This document shows positions 1-11,732 of a DNA stretch of 64,000 nucleotides, piece by piece. Positions within the stretch are counted from its first letter, which is position 1, and each line of letters begins with the position of its first letter. Location: the NCBI RefSeq assembly GCF_032854445.1, contig NC_088301.1, positions 6,308,044 to 6,372,043 on the forward strand. Reading direction: 5' to 3'. Source of the stretch: Liolophura sinensis. Lineage: Eukaryota; Mollusca; Polyplacophora; Chitonida; Chitonidae. The position numbers were made by a program, and so were the translations under genes. The notes beneath the pieces are model-generated. The model worked only from the letters and a program-made list of their open reading frames with translations, did not search any database and had not been told where the DNA came from.

Positions 1-76
1 TTTGCATGTTAGTTATAGGTATAGCAGCCACTGAAATGAACAGAAAGTGAAAGGAACGTGGAAATGTATAGAAGTA

Positions 77-305
77 GACTAAAAAAATTAATCTGATTAA
101 TATAACAGAAAACCTGTTGTCTGAGTAACGCTAGAATGTATTCTATTATTATAACTTAATATTGTGTTATATTCAACATAATTATCTGTTGGTCTAATAG
201 GATGATTATGCTGAATTAATAGAATAATCTGCTGCAATAACAGAATACATTTCAGTCTTACTCAGATAACACACTTTCTGTTTAACAGCTTAATTTTTTA
301 GTGTA
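77..305. mobile_element. MITE-like element with long imperfect terminal inverted repeats, copy 1
   Basis: The left end reads ACTAAAAAAATTAATCTG and the right end is its inverted partner (CTTAATTTTTTAGTGT). The inverted similarity runs inward for about 70 bases, past AACAGAAA, CTGAGTAA and AATGTATTCT. A second copy lies at 57560-57905. There is no coding capacity. A non-autonomous DNA transposon is inferred from the TIRs and from having two copies; the superfamily is not assigned. Confidence 0.6.
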
Positions 306-768
306 ACTGTAAGTCCTGTCTTCTAATATACTTATCCTTCATGATATGCTGCCACTTGTTGAATGTTGGATATATGTTCTCAAAATGTCTTTGGTGTTTC
401 ACAGATTTTCAGCAAGACTTCCAGCTGGTGTAAAATAGTGAAATCGCACCTGTCACTTGGCGCATTGGTGATATTAAAAAGTACCCATATACAGTGTCCT
501 CTGGGAACACAGATCCAAATACAGATAGTAAGGATTGACCTCTATTCATATCCGTCAGCTTAATAATTCATAGTCCTAAGCTTTTTTTATTTTACCAATA
601 TTAGCATTTTAATTTTCAATATTTTTAACAATTCTTTTTTTCAATCACAGCTTGCTGCTGTTAGGATATTTTTTAACCAAGAGTGACTTGGAAACTCCGT
701 ATTACTAAACCTGAAAGTTAATTAGAAAACTAAATGAAGTATTCAGAAAAGAAAATCACTAATACATA
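306..768. other. AT-rich stretch without recognised gene
   Basis: The only ORF is short (363-563, plus) and has no recognisable domain. T-rich runs precede the SINE that follows. Nothing else is supported here. Confidence 0.4.
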
Positions 769-1074
769 TACATATATTTATTTATTTATTCATCTAGTTG
801 TCTGTTTATTTATTTATTTTGATTGGTGTTTTACGCCGTACTCAAGAATATATCTCACTTATACGACGGCGACAAGCAATATTTTGGGAGGAAACCGGGC
901 AGAACCCGGAGGAAATCCACGACCATCTGCAGGCTGCTACCAGACCTTCCCACTTACGGCCGGAGAGGAAGTCAGCCTGAGCTGGATTGAACTCACAGCG
1001 ACCGCAATGGTGAGAAGCTCCTTGGTCATTACGCTGCGCTAGCGCGCTAAGCAACTGAGCCACGGAGGCCCACA
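769..1074 (-). mobile_element. tRNA-headed SINE (family A), near full length
   Basis: Read on the minus strand, the element starts GGCCTCCGTGGCTCAGTTGC with a tRNA-like A/B-box region. It passes through the GCGGTCGCTGTGAGTTCAA block and ends in the CGGCGTAAAACACCAATC tail followed by ATAAATAAAT. Flanks CACTAATACATA (757-768) and CACTAATATATA (1075-1086) look like a target-site duplication. This is the commonest dispersed repeat in the window. Open frames inside it are not genes. Confidence 0.88.
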
Positions 1075-1086
1075 CACTAATATATA

Positions 1087-3007
1087 GTGTCCAGGATAAT
1101 TTACACATGTAATAACAGTAGAATCCCTTCTTTATGAAATAAATTAAAATAGCTAATTAAACTTTTTACCACAAATAAACATTTTTTTAACCTAGGTCAC
1201 TGATTGTATCATTTTTTATTACATCACTGAAACAATATGATGATAAATCAATGATAGCATTCGTTCATTCAAATTTAACTGTAAGCAGCATGTTTTGGTG
1301 ATAGAGAGTTTACATTTCGTGCAGTGTTTTACAAATGACTAAATTGAATAAATCAATTATAGCTATAGTGGCCATATATTGATCTCGTGTGTATTAGTCC
1401 GTTTTCGATATAGTTTCTCTTCGGCCTTTAGTTGAACCCGAATATAACAGACGTGTAACCGTGTGCGAGACGCACGCTGCAGGCATCTAGGATTTTCAGT
1501 CTAATTTTGTGGATAACAGAGGTCTACCAAAACGGTAAAATATTATTATGAATTTTTTGATACTCATGATTAACGAAGTACTGCTTTACAATATTTCTTT
1601 GTAGATAAATTCACTGCTATCAATGAATGTTCTTATGATATTTGTGTGTCAATGTTAAACGTGGAAATGTACTCTGACAGTGATAGTTACAAGGAAAGGG
1701 AGATAACTCCATGTGAATTGGAGCGCAGCGTGCAGGTTAATTTTAAAACATATCTTCTTTCTTGCTTTCAGCCAATCTGACACGGATACTGATTTGAATA
1801 TTGATACAAGAACTACTGATTCGTATTGGAATGTGGTCCAAGATAAAAGGATGGTTTAAATATATATCACTGGGCACCAACATAAAGGTTACCAGTATCT
1901 ATATCAGCAGTGGCGTGCAACCTCGTAGTGGTGTACAATAGCCTCATCACACATTTTGCAGCCAAATCAACTTATATTTGACAGTACCTGTAGCGGCAAC
2001 GTTCGGCTTCATATACAGGTACCGTTCAAGTTCACCGCACAAGGACTTCTAGCCCCATGTTTTCATCAACTCCATACTAGTATTATTTGTACAGATCCTG
2101 TTCAGTGACTGTCACAACAATTCGTGTTGTTCTGGACTAACCATTTAAATTCGATATGTGCATTAAACGTCGCAAACCTTGCGTGAATGAGTGCTTTGTA
2201 AGTTCCTTCAAGCAGGTGTTGCCGAGGATAAGAATGTATAGGTCTTTGAGAATATATAACCATGAGGTACAGAGAGTGAAAGCCTATAGCAGCCTTTCTG
2301 GCAACAAAGTGATTTGATGGAAAATCATCCATAGGAAAAAGAAATTAAGAGGAATTTTGACTAAACATTGAAATATTCAGGGTCGTGCTTTGAGTCCTAA
2401 CTGCTACTAACTGGTGGGGCGCTGTCTTAAAAACATGTAGAAATTTTTTAAGCCTAGCTTTTTGTGTTTTCTTTGAAAAATAATTATAAGTTCGAAAGGT
2501 AATTTTTGTCTGATTGGTTACATGCAATTAGGTTTGTTGGACAAACTTCACTCACGCAAATAAATCTAACATTTGACCTAGTGAAGTATTAACTCTAACC
2601 ATGTCTATGTATATAAATGAATGATGCACTTTTTCAAATTTCCAATCAACAAAGACCGAAAATAATAAACGATAAATTGCTGGCGATAACTTTTATTTCC
2701 AAGATTTGTCTAGAGCAGTCCCACATTATCGCGGTAATCTTTGTTGATTTCTTACCGTAGTTTTCATTTATGAATGATCATTTACGTGTAACACACATAC
2801 TAGACCGCAACAGTGCCGAAAATACCACAGACCATAAAGACGATAGCCAAAACCAGTCCAACATCGACGAATGCTCTAAAATAGTATCACAGTAAACATT
2901 ACCATGATATTTACGGTATCAAGGTCGTCATTTATTAGGCTGGTGTTTATTGAAGAGCTTAGGTGTTTTGTACTTTTTAGATCCATGGGTGGAAGGAGAG
3001 GTTTATG
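1087..3007. other. Gene-free stretch
   Basis: No exon with domain similarity or convincing splice sites was found on either strand. Short ORFs around 2102-2527 (minus) are isolated and low in complexity. The stretch may be intergenic or intron sequence of a gene reaching beyond the left edge. Confidence 0.35.
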
Positions 3008-3076
3008 TGATTGGTGTTTACGCTGTATTCAAAGAATATCTCACTTATTGGCGGTCAGCGTTATGGTGGGACGACC
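3008..3076 (-). mobile_element. SINE family A, 3' fragment
   Basis: The segment matches the SINE tail in reverse: GATTGGTGTTTACGCTGTAT, then the ATATCTCACTTAT and GCGTTATGGTGGGA blocks. The 5' two thirds are missing. Divergence suggests an old copy. Confidence 0.6.
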
Positions 3077-3255
3077 ATTTGCAAGCAGAGAGAACTAGAT
3101 TCATACGCAATACCATGCTGTGCCTTGTTTGACAAACACGTGATGGTTGGCAAACTTAGTAGCCATCATATCGGTCGTTGAGGGCCACGCCTTCCATGTC
3201 CATCTTCATGCCCACTCACACACACAAACACCCCTCTGTTCTCACTATCCTCCCT

Positions 3256-3730
3256 GGTCCGACCATTTATATGCGTAAATGACATCAGGTCATTAACACT
3301 AAACTACCCCGATCATTATAGGTGTAAATGGCATCAGGTCATTAACACTAAACTACCCCAATCATTATATGCGTAAATGACATCAGGTCATTAACACTAA
3401 ACTACCCCGATCATTATAGGTGTAAATGGCATCAGGTCATTAACACTAAACTACCCCAATCATTATATGTGTAAACGACATCAGGTCATTAACACTAAAC
3501 TACCCCAATCATTATATGGGTAAATGACATCAGGTCATTAACACTAAACTACCCCGATCATTATATGTGTAAACGACATCAGGTCATTAACACTAAACTA
3601 CCCCGATCATTATATGGGTAAATGACATCAGGTCATTAACACTAAACTACCCCAATCATTATAGGTGTAAATGGCATCAGGTCATTAACACTAAACTACC
3701 CCAGTCATTATATGTGTAAATGACATCAAA
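3256..3730. repeat. 49-bp tandem satellite, about 9.5 units
   Basis: The block ending ACACTAAACTACCCC recurs with its final C at 3310, 3359, 3408, 3457, 3506, 3555, 3604, 3653 and 3702, exactly 49 bases apart. Units differ at only a few sites (TATGCG/TAGGTG/TATGGG, GACATC/GGCATC), so homogenisation is recent. The last unit decays after 3720. No coding frame. Confidence 0.95.
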
Positions 3731-3920
3731 TGACCAATACTAATAACCCGACTCAGTGACCAAAAGGAACATGTTACAATAGTGTATCACAGCAGTGCGC
3801 CCCAGAAAATGGACAGTCTTTTGAATGTACAGACTTTGACACTGCATTGTGCCCACGTCCCATTTATGCCATTTAGAGATTAATAAATTGTGCAGAATTT
3901 CAATGTTCTGCGTAAATTTA

Positions 3921-4118
3921 TCGTACTCAAAAATACTTCACGTATATGGCGGCGGCTAGGGGAAACCCACGACCATCCGCAGGCTGCTGGCAAACCTCCC
4001 ACGTACAGCCGGGAGGGAAGCCAGCATGAGCTGAACTTGAACTCACAGCGACCGCATTGGTGAGAGACTCCTGGACCATTGCGCGGTGTTGGCTAACCAC
4101 CTCGACCGCAGAGGTCCT
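3921..4118 (-). mobile_element. SINE family A, internally deleted copy
   Basis: On the minus strand it reads from a degraded GACCTCTGCGGTCGAGG head through GAGTTCAAGTTCAGCTCATG to the tail near TACTCAAAAATACTTCACG. It lacks the GCCAGCATTATGGTGGG segment present in other copies. A minus-strand ORF inside it is SINE sequence. Confidence 0.75.
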
Positions 4119-4952
4119 TCCCATATTTTCTGTACTATTTCAACCCCTTTATAATTTTCTGGTAACCTCTTCCTTCTCATTTACATCTGCTTCTTATTCC
4201 TATTAGTTTAACTCCAATTCTATAATGTTTTGTAAGGGAAGGGCCATATCAGTTGTGGAACTTGCCAACCAACCCGTTTGGTCTACTTGAGGACATTTTC
4301 GAGGCTATAGTCATAATTTTGCAACGAGAGGAGTACATTACATAATCGATACTTGCACAATAATGTCTCTTTCTTACTTTTTACCAGGGAAATAAGCACC
4401 GACTGGGTAAGCGTACGTACAAACGTACATCATGGCTCATGTATCAGATGTAATGAGTTGTGATTTAAAATGTTTTAAGGTGTAAATAACTGTAAATGTG
4501 TCAATAACTAGAGCGTACGAATGCCCCCACCACAGAACAAGGGACATTACTCATAAATGGTAAAGAATCGTTTAAAAATTCCTCGGTCAATGTAACAGAT
4601 TGTTGGCTGGCCAAAGTCCAAGCTGTGCACTACATTTCTTCCCAATTCGTTTAAAACTTTCTCTAAAAGTGCTGACCGATAAACAGGCAAGGATCAAAAT
4701 TAAAACTCCTCTGACGAAGGTAAGCAAAGCTCATCGAAGATATGTATGACTTTAAAGAAAGCTTTGAAACTTTATTTTGTGTTTTAACATCGGACTCAAG
4801 AATATTGTATGTAGATGAGGTCTATAAGTTAAAGAAATCCGGCAATTTCACCGGTGAAGGAGCTGGCTTTCGGCAAGTTTCTGAGAAACTTCCTGGCAAA
4901 ATCCACCCCCACGTCAAAGAAGAAGCTGTAATATCAGACACACAACACTTAC

Positions 4953-5102
4953 CAGTATTACATTTTTGACCGGAGTATCCCGGCATGTGGCTGGGGGTTT
5001 TCTGTGGACAATGCCCTGATGTTGTGCCGCAAACAGACGGTCCCTCAGCACAGATCCCACATCTCTCCATGCAGTCTGATCCAAATGTAACTGCGAAGCA
5101 AA
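4953..5102 (-). CDS. MEGF/laminin-type EGF-like exon of a second, partial phosphatase-type gene
   Basis: This 150-base exon is open throughout, of class 1-1 (starts and ends in phase 1), preceded by TTATTAG and followed by GTAAGT. It has the same length and phases as the EGF exons at 34742-34891 and 35528-35677 and clear protein similarity: [17 protein letters not shown] aligns with [17 protein letters not shown]. One cysteine of the fold is replaced: TPSHMPGY stands where the others have TPRCMLGY, leaving an unpaired cysteine. It lies downstream on the minus strand of two degraded N-terminal exons of the same type (6.8 and 7.4 kb). It is therefore probably part of a decayed tandem copy of the 11.7-41.8 kb gene, though a live gene continuing off the left edge cannot be excluded. 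Confidence 0.65.
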
Positions 5103-5566
5103 CTAATAACACAATTCTTTGAGTCAGGTTGAAGAAATGAGCATCACTAACATTAACAGACTAGCTTCTTCATATTATCGTGTCATTAGTTATTATGTGT
5201 AAATATCAAAATTATTTTTTGGGGGGTTTTCAATGTGTGTATTCCAAACGATGTATAACGGCTTTGTGCTAATTCGCAGTACCAATTCGTAAGCGGCAGT
5301 GACAGAAATGATAATATTTATGCTAATTGTCAGTTTGCGATGTGAACAACTCCTGTCCAAGCATCACCGTTACACCGTCAGATGAACTTGGATTCCCAGA
5401 CCAAAGAAATGTTGGCCATTCAACAATTGACCCTGAAAATGTTGATCGAAACAATTTGGTCAAAAGCTGGGACTATAATAGGCTGGTCACAACGACTTTC
5501 GACCGTAATTGTTCTGGTAAAGAGTGTGTATTAATCAAACAAATCTTGGTTTCTCACATGGATTTG

Positions 5567-5660
5567 CCTATGCTATTGTTATGCTTGATTATGTCCTTGC
5601 TATTGTCCTTGACCTTTATTATGTCCTTGCTATTGTCCTTGACCTTGATTATATCCTTGT
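5567..5660. repeat. 30-bp tandem repeat, about 3 units
   Basis: TATGTCCTTGCTATTGTCCT recurs at 30-base spacing, with the last unit altered to ATATCCTTG. It inflates two overlapping plus-strand ORFs that are not otherwise supported. Confidence 0.85.
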
Positions 5661-6777
5661 AATTTATGGTATATGTTGTTTACTTGTGTATGTGAAAGCA
5701 AATAAAAAAAGTAAGAGAAGTAACTTCCTAATTTATTGCTTTTTCTTTTTAATTTAATGGAGTTTTTTTACATTAGAAATGGAGAAATTACCAAATCATG
5801 CGGGAAGTCAAATAATTCATAGGGGCACAGTCTGACATAGGCGTATTACCGTCGGGTTTGACATTAAAGCACAATGTCTAAAGAAAATCTCTCACTGTAA
5901 CGCATCATCTTACATAAATACTTACATGATTAAGCAGAAACACAGTTCAGATCGGTGTGAAAGAAAACATCAACTAATAAAGATTGCAAATGGAAAACAA
6001 TACTTGCTGTAGCGTAGACGCGGTAGAGAGTGTGTCTGTGGTACTTGTCGTCTTCACATGGTTTTCTGCATAGCAGCAACAACATCATGTCTTACATACT
6101 GTATACAATCAGAACTTATCTCTTCCCATAATGTGTATGTAGTACCTGGCATTATTGTGTGGTATCGTGTGGAAGTGACAAGCGAAAATATCGACATTAG
6201 CTGTATTTTTAAAAGTATAAACAGTTAATAAAGCAGTTAAAAAGGCTCTATTGGAGAATTTTGGGCGAAGTCATTTTCCACTAATCAAATAAAAATTTCT
6301 GTATTTAAAGTGAATAGCTCATATCATTGCATGTCCGTAAAGACCAGACTTTCACCTGCAATGTCTATAGTGGTAAAATGATTATAATGCGACCCGGTTT
6401 ATTTCTTGTAGGTAATACCCGCAAGAGACGATGTTTTGTGAAAGATTATTTTGGTTGTTATAAAATAATAGCGAAATTTGGTTGGAATCACACTGATCGA
6501 TGTTTGTGCCAAATATGTCCTGTATAGTCTTTCTAAACGTTATTGTTTTGGCCGATGCAGAATAATGCTGGAGAAGTGTTATGGCGCTAGACAAGAATAA
6601 AAATAAATGAAACCATCAGAAATGCATTTTGAAATGCAAATTTACACGAAGTAAATAAAACACAGGATATTTTTGCTCTTGGACAAAAAAGGATTTGTAT
6701 ATACATACATAGCCTATATTATTCATTTCGACAGCAATTATGTAGCGCATTTTGATTTTAAAATCAGTTAAACTTAC

Positions 6778-6990
6778 ACGGACCACTTTTACAATTGTAA
6801 ATCCTGAACGTGTGGATACTGTAAGATTTACCCAGTGTCACCGTCTAGAAGTGGTCCGTGCCGAGTTGGGTGTGAGTACACGGTGATCGCCGCAGATTAT
6901 GCCCAATCTTCATATCACGAGCCATGTGAGACGTGTACGTAGGCGAATAAGTCGATGACTGTGTTGTAGGGCTATCTTTTCTGCCAACAA
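6778..6990 (-). pseudogene. Degraded F5/8 type C (fucolectin-type) exon, relic of a duplicated receptor gene
   Basis: Minus-strand translation gives TTQSSTYSPTYTS, then CTHTQLGTDHF, then after an in-frame TAG (plus 6845-6847) TVTLGKSYSIHTFRIYN. It aligns with the intact exon at 39020-39250, which has [24 protein letters not shown] and [17 protein letters not shown]. The TAG replaces the TGG for tryptophan. The donor is conserved (CCGT|GTAAGT, phase 1), while the start lacks the AG-AAT-GTG junction of the intact copy. The partner exon for the second half of the domain was not found between here and 5.1 kb. It reads as a pseudoexon of a tandem copy. Confidence 0.7.
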
Positions 6991-7417
6991 AGTTAGCACG
7001 AATTATAACAATTCAAATGTGATACACATTTACTCGTTTCTGCATTAGATCTGCAATCCAAGCAAGGAATCATCGATAGTCATCCGCTTCCCGTTACTTG
7101 CCAAAGGTTGGTGGTTTTAACAGTTATGAGCCTGATCGCATATACAAATTGTATTGTTCAGTCTCGCTGGGTCACATAAAAAATTGTTAAAATACAAATG
7201 GGCGAGAGAATGCGCGAAATGCATTGCATACGTATAGCTTGGAATGTGTGCTATGCCATAACTGGTAAACGGCTTGCACTAGTTTGTAAGCAAAGACTTT
7301 TGTCACAGGCGCCATGTCTGTTCGTACTACAAGTGAACGCAACCAACGAAAGGTAGATCAATAATGTTACAATAGAGACTCTAACACAGTAACACGTAAT
7401 AGGCCATTTGTACTTAC

Positions 7418-7527
7418 GCCTTTGGTAAGTGGATCCGTCTGGGTCATTGCCACAGTTTCCGTCACAAACTTCTGTTTTAAGATCGCACGTGCCGAAATAC
7501 TTGTTGTATAACAGCCTACCCTCTGAC
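7418..7527 (-). pseudogene. Degraded first EGF exon of the same relic gene
   Basis: The frame GTCDLKTEVCDGNCGNDPDG ends at a good donor (AGGC|GTAAGT) in phase 1, as the EGF1 exon at 40383-40486 would. It resembles the C-x6-C-x3-C core of that exon, but the last cysteine is tyrosine and the N-terminal half is lost behind a stop. Its position just upstream (minus strand) of the F5/8C pseudoexon repeats the exon order of the intact gene. Confidence 0.45.
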
Positions 7528-9200
7528 ATTTAGATTCCATGACCACAGTGTGAGTTAATTCGGGTCCAATCTGTGTAGTCACTTGTTCATTTCTTTGCAC
7601 TTAAATTTTGTGTGCAATCTGGTGGCATATTCCTCGTGCATTGCAAGATGACAATGGTCAGGTTTACATTGATGCGATTCACCATTAAATAAGGGAATTA
7701 CCCCCAAAGTATGCATTAATCATTTCACATGTCTAAATTAGACGACTGTTCAGAATGAAAACATCGGAAATGCAGTCGAATGACGTCTACAGAACTGGTA
7801 CAAGGTTTAAGTAATGTGCTGCTTACCGCTGACTGACATCAATATAGATCCAGTTTTTTTCTCAGAAGCCAACTTGTCGCACTTGAGTATTTATGTAAAC
7901 CCAGTTTTACATATAGGTAATTCTTCACAATTGTTACTTAGGCCCACATGCTGGTTCAAATGAACCAATGTATACCAAAGTTGCCATTTTTAAATGGACA
8001 ATTTTATAACACTACAGCTACACATACGTGAGGTGATCAAGTACTGAAAATGTCCCCGGCAAGAAAGGATATTATTCTAGATGTTTCTACATGTTTATGT
8101 AACACATTTTTGATAATGTTGGTTATTGTTCGTCCCCTCACTTTTTCATTACATATGCAATAAAGACAATATGACCCCATTAGTGAATACAATGTAGGCC
8201 ACTGAATACAAATTTATTGATGCAGTTTTACCACAGAACGATTGTAATTTAAATTCACCCAAACCTATTAAAAAAATCAAACCTCCTTTTCTATTAAAAC
8301 AACTGTTTTCATATTAATTTGTCAGTCGGCTTACCTTCAAGTCAGCACACAGAGTGCAAGATTAATGGCACTGAAAGAGCTAGTACTTGCACCGTGGTGA
8401 GTACTCCGTGGTTTGACTAGAAACAGCTATGCTGGTGGCCAGCTATGTTCACATTGGAGAGTTTAGATTCGTGTTACAAAATGCCAGGGCGAACTACACA
8501 TAGTTACGTGTACATTGTTATTTACCTAATTTATTACAAATTACTTTCTGTAACTAGAAACTGCACGGAACAATTTCCCGTTAAACACTTTAATTTAGTG
8601 TTCAATTTTCCTACACGAGGAAGTAAACGTGCATTAAAAATACAAGTTTTTTTTTACTTATCATATTGATATCAAACTGAAGAGAGTAGGGTAGTAATCT
8701 TGTGGTGATTAAACTCGTTGTGAAATAAGAAGTTTCAACCCATTGATTGTGTAAATAGATTTTCTCATGTCTAGATCATTATTTAAAATCTCCGTGACAA
8801 TTATCCGAATAATTTCAATATGTCTAATATTATTTCAATCGCATATCAGTGCCTGTAGTTTCATAGGGGTTTACAACACCTATTGGACTGCAGTCTGAAG
8901 AGAATGTATTATGTACCGTAAAACACAGTGCGAACGCTATTAAGGTTCCAGTCCTCTCTGCTCCCAAAAAGTAGACAGAGTGTACCAAGTATGGTGATCA
9001 TGCCTTCAGAAAATAACGACGTGGGAGAGGTATGTAGTGCTTTACTTTTACTTTCCTTGTTTGCTTTCCTTGTTTGCTTTATAATAGGGTGTATGTCAGA
9101 AACTATTTGGGTTTTGGTTTGTCTGAAGCATCTCATGTGAGCTTTTTTAAGTCTGCATCGCCCATCAACATTGAAACTCTCGCATTAAGTCCAGTTGAAG
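7528..9200. other. Gene-free stretch
   Basis: No exon of either gene family was recognised on either strand. Overlapping ORFs near 8909-9140 on both strands lack domain signals. Confidence 0.35.
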
Positions 9201-9204
9201 CGTT

Positions 9205-9335
9205 CATTCCATGCGACGCTTCCATGACAAGCGGTTCCCATACCAGGCGACGATTCCATACCGGGCAACGAGTCCATACCAGGCGGTTTCCATTTAAGGC
9301 AAGTGTCTATTCCAGGCGACTTGTTCACACAAGGC
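9205..9335. repeat. Degenerate short tandem repeat (about 22 bp)
   Basis: Variants of CCATACCAGGCGAC recur at roughly 20-24 base spacing. The array makes a plus-strand ORF look longer than it would otherwise be. Confidence 0.5.
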
Positions 9336-9474
9336 CATTTTTCCATAACACAAACAAAAAAACACTCGTGTTGAAATCAAACACAACAACTTGTGTTGTT
9401 TCATTCAACACAGAAATGTGTTCCCTCAACACAAGCATGTGTTAAATAAATGTGAAGCTCACATGCTTGTGAAG

Positions 9475-9700
9475 GGACCTCCGTGGCTCAGTTGAGCGTG
9501 TTAGCGCAGCGTAATGACCCAGCAGCCTATCACCAATGCGGTCGCTGTAAGTTCAAGTCCAGCTCATGCTGGTTTCCTCTCAAGCCGTATGTGGGTAGGT
9601 CTGCTGATGGTCGTGGGTTTCCCCGGTTTCCTCCCACCACAATGTTGGCCGCTGTCGCAGAAATGAAATATTCTTGAGAACGACGTAAAACACCAATCAT
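9475..9700 (+). mobile_element. SINE family A, near full length
   Basis: It begins GGACCTCCGTGGCTCAGTTG, carries the GCGGTCGCTGTAAGTTCAAG block and ends TTGAGAACGACGTAAAACAC. It has small deletions relative to other copies. It is preceded by a palindrome-rich stretch (9370-9475) of alternating CAACAC and GTGTTG words. Confidence 0.85.
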
Positions 9701-9959
9701 AACTACACATGTTTGTGATACAAAATATTGTAACAGAAAAGATAGACTTGTCCAAATATGACACATATTAGATAAAAACGTATATAATTCCAGCAACGAG
9801 TTTACATGTTATTCGGCAAATGTCTACGTGTACATGTGATTCTGGTGGAATACGAACATGTAATTCTGACATTCTTACATGTTACATTATTTCGGTATCA
9901 TATATTGTCTACATGTAATAGACAATACGTCTACATCCTTTTGCCGCAATATGCCTATA

Positions 9960-10375
9960 TTTTATTCCAGTGACACCGCTACATGTTTGTTTTGGCAACA
10001 TATCCACATGTTAATCGGGCACCAATTTTACATGTTATCCTGACAACATGTCCACGTGTTATTCCGGCATCAATTCTACATGTTACCCTGACAACATGTC
10101 CACGTGTTATTCCGGTATCAATTCTACATGTTATCCTGACAACATGTCCACGTGTTATTCCGGCATCAATTCTGCTTGTTATCCTGACAACCTGCCCACA
10201 TGTTATTCCGGCATCAACTCTACGTGTTAGCCTGACAACATGTCCACATGTTATTCCGGCATCAATTTTTCATGTTATTCTGACAACATGTCCTTATGTT
10301 ATTTTGGCAACATATCCACCTGCTATTTATCCACATGCTGCATCCGCATGTGATTCCGGTCATCATGTCTGCAAA
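9960..10375. repeat. 48-bp tandem satellite (about 7 units)
   Basis: Units of the type CTGACAACATGTCCACGTGT repeat every 48 bases. Because 48 is a multiple of three, the array keeps a 131-codon plus frame with a 16-residue repeat (TCPRVIPASILHVILT). That ORF is a by-product. Degenerate TACATGT words extend back to about 9800. Confidence 0.9.
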
Positions 10376-10454
10376 TAATTCCCACCACATGGAACGCATA
10401 AATTCGCAGCCAAATAAAAAGAAAATCATTAAATGAAAACTCAGAACGTCAAGG

Positions 10455-10790
10455 ACGATCGAGTCGATGGTCTAGTGGTCGGAGCGTCCGCCTCAAAGCC
10501 GGAGACAGTGGATCAAACTCAGGTCTGATGATACCAAAGACTTTGAAAGATGTTGTTGCTTCCTCGCTTGGCGCTCAGGACTGAGAGATTAGAGCAGGGA
10601 AACAGGGCCGGTTGGCCCGTTGTCAGTGTAATATGACTGGGTGAGTTTTCATGTCTGGTGTCTTAGGCATGATATTTAATGTCGACAGCACTTTTGCAGC
10701 ATGGGACAAGAAGACATAATATATGTACAAACACCTAAAAACTCCTCGCTGTAATATGATTGAAACATAGCTAAGGACGGAAGAAATCTC
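10455..10790 (+). mobile_element. tRNA-headed SINE, family B
   Basis: The head GATGGTCTAGTGGTCGGAGC followed by GTGGATCAAACTC resembles tRNA A and B boxes. The body (AAACAGGGCCGGTTGGCCC, TAATATGACTGGGTGAG, GACAAGAAGACATAATATATG) recurs at 45.8, 50.9 and 54.1 kb, where the 3' end reads GTTAAACCCCAAGCATTCAT. It is not a functional tRNA gene because no acceptor stem or cloverleaf closes. Confidence 0.75.
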
Positions 10791-11252
10791 CAACGATACA
10801 TACAGAAAAAAAACAGAACGCCAAAGAAAAGAACCGACGAAGTTCAAAGAATATAAAAAAAACGTGTTTAATTTTGCATACTATTGCAAAAACAGTTCTC
10901 ACTACAGTTAAATGTTATTTTATGTAGATGTACTCGTACAGTGAGCATAAAGGCTATACTATGGACGTTATGTACAAGAAAGTGGAAACATTTACCGCTA
11001 GTGTCAAGTAGTAAGCTTAGTGCGAGAATCACAAAACATTCACAATATTGCAAAATCATTCACAGTAACAGTTTATCGTTAATTTTGTAAGAAGTTAGCT
11101 TTTGTGGCAATCCAAGCATTATTAATCCCAGAAGACACTGTATTTCTCCGACATTCTGAGATTTCAGTCCTCGAGAATATGAAAACATCAGCAATATGTA
11201 CACAACTCACAAACACAGGTATACCTGTGAACTGATTTAGAGAGCAAAATGG

Positions 11253-11255
<3 letters not shown>

Positions 11256-11316
<61 letters not shown>

Positions 11317-11338
11317 TATACATATATATGCATGTACA
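11256..11338. repeat. (TA)n microsatellite
   Basis: Near-perfect alternating TA with two short interruptions. The minus ORF of repeated Tyr-Ile across it is spurious. Confidence 0.95.
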
Positions 11339-11391
11339 CGTGTAGCCCAAAACATTCTCTATTTAAAGATTGCAGTGATGGCCCATTTTAA

Positions 11392-11397
11392 TTTATT
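11392..11397 (-). terminator. Possible polyadenylation signal of the phosphatase gene
   Basis: The plus strand reads TTTATT, i.e. AATAAA on the minus strand, about 335 bases after the stop codon. It is one of several AT-rich candidates, so the assignment is weak. Confidence 0.3.
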
Positions 11398-11732
11398 TTT
11401 AATTAACAAGACAAGGATGCCAAATTAATACAGTTTTAATCCAAGAGTAAAAAATGCTTAAAAAACAACAGCGTTTTATAATAATAACTAATTAAGTTCG
11501 TGTCAGCATATTGCCTAGATAGCTAAATGGCAATTACCGCTACAACTGCTCTCTACCAATAAATCGAATAATTCCCCAAATAACAGCTGCATTTGAGCTT
11601 AAAGTAGTGCATGGGATAAAGTTAGCTTGAGGATTATCACAAGACCAAATCGTAAAAGTGAGGAATGAGCCGTTTAAGCCGGAGTCAATAGTTACAGTCC
11701 ATATTTCAGGCAGGTCGGGGATGATAAGATGT

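Noticed and set aside
5327-5662. 111-codon plus ORF (SVCDVNNSCPSITVTPSDELG...)
   Set aside because: The first 65 residues look protein-like, but there is no recognised domain or splice support and the rest is a 30-base tandem repeat. Not annotated as a gene.
7130-7170. Minus-strand TEQYNLYMRSGS as the last D2 exon
   Set aside because: A stop follows after 12 codons and the context does not fit. The exon at 11733-11807 fits phase, family end and stop position.
9983-10378. 131-codon plus ORF with 16-residue repeats
   Set aside because: It follows a 48-base satellite whose period is a multiple of three. No start context, domain or splice support.
10455-10540. tRNA gene candidate (GGTCTAGTGGTC...)
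   Set aside because: It is the tRNA-like head of a SINE. It lacks a closing acceptor stem and is followed by a SINE body found elsewhere.
11079-11339. Poly-Tyr-Ile ORFs, also at 49.7 and 55.4 kb
   Set aside because: They are (TA)n microsatellites read in frame.
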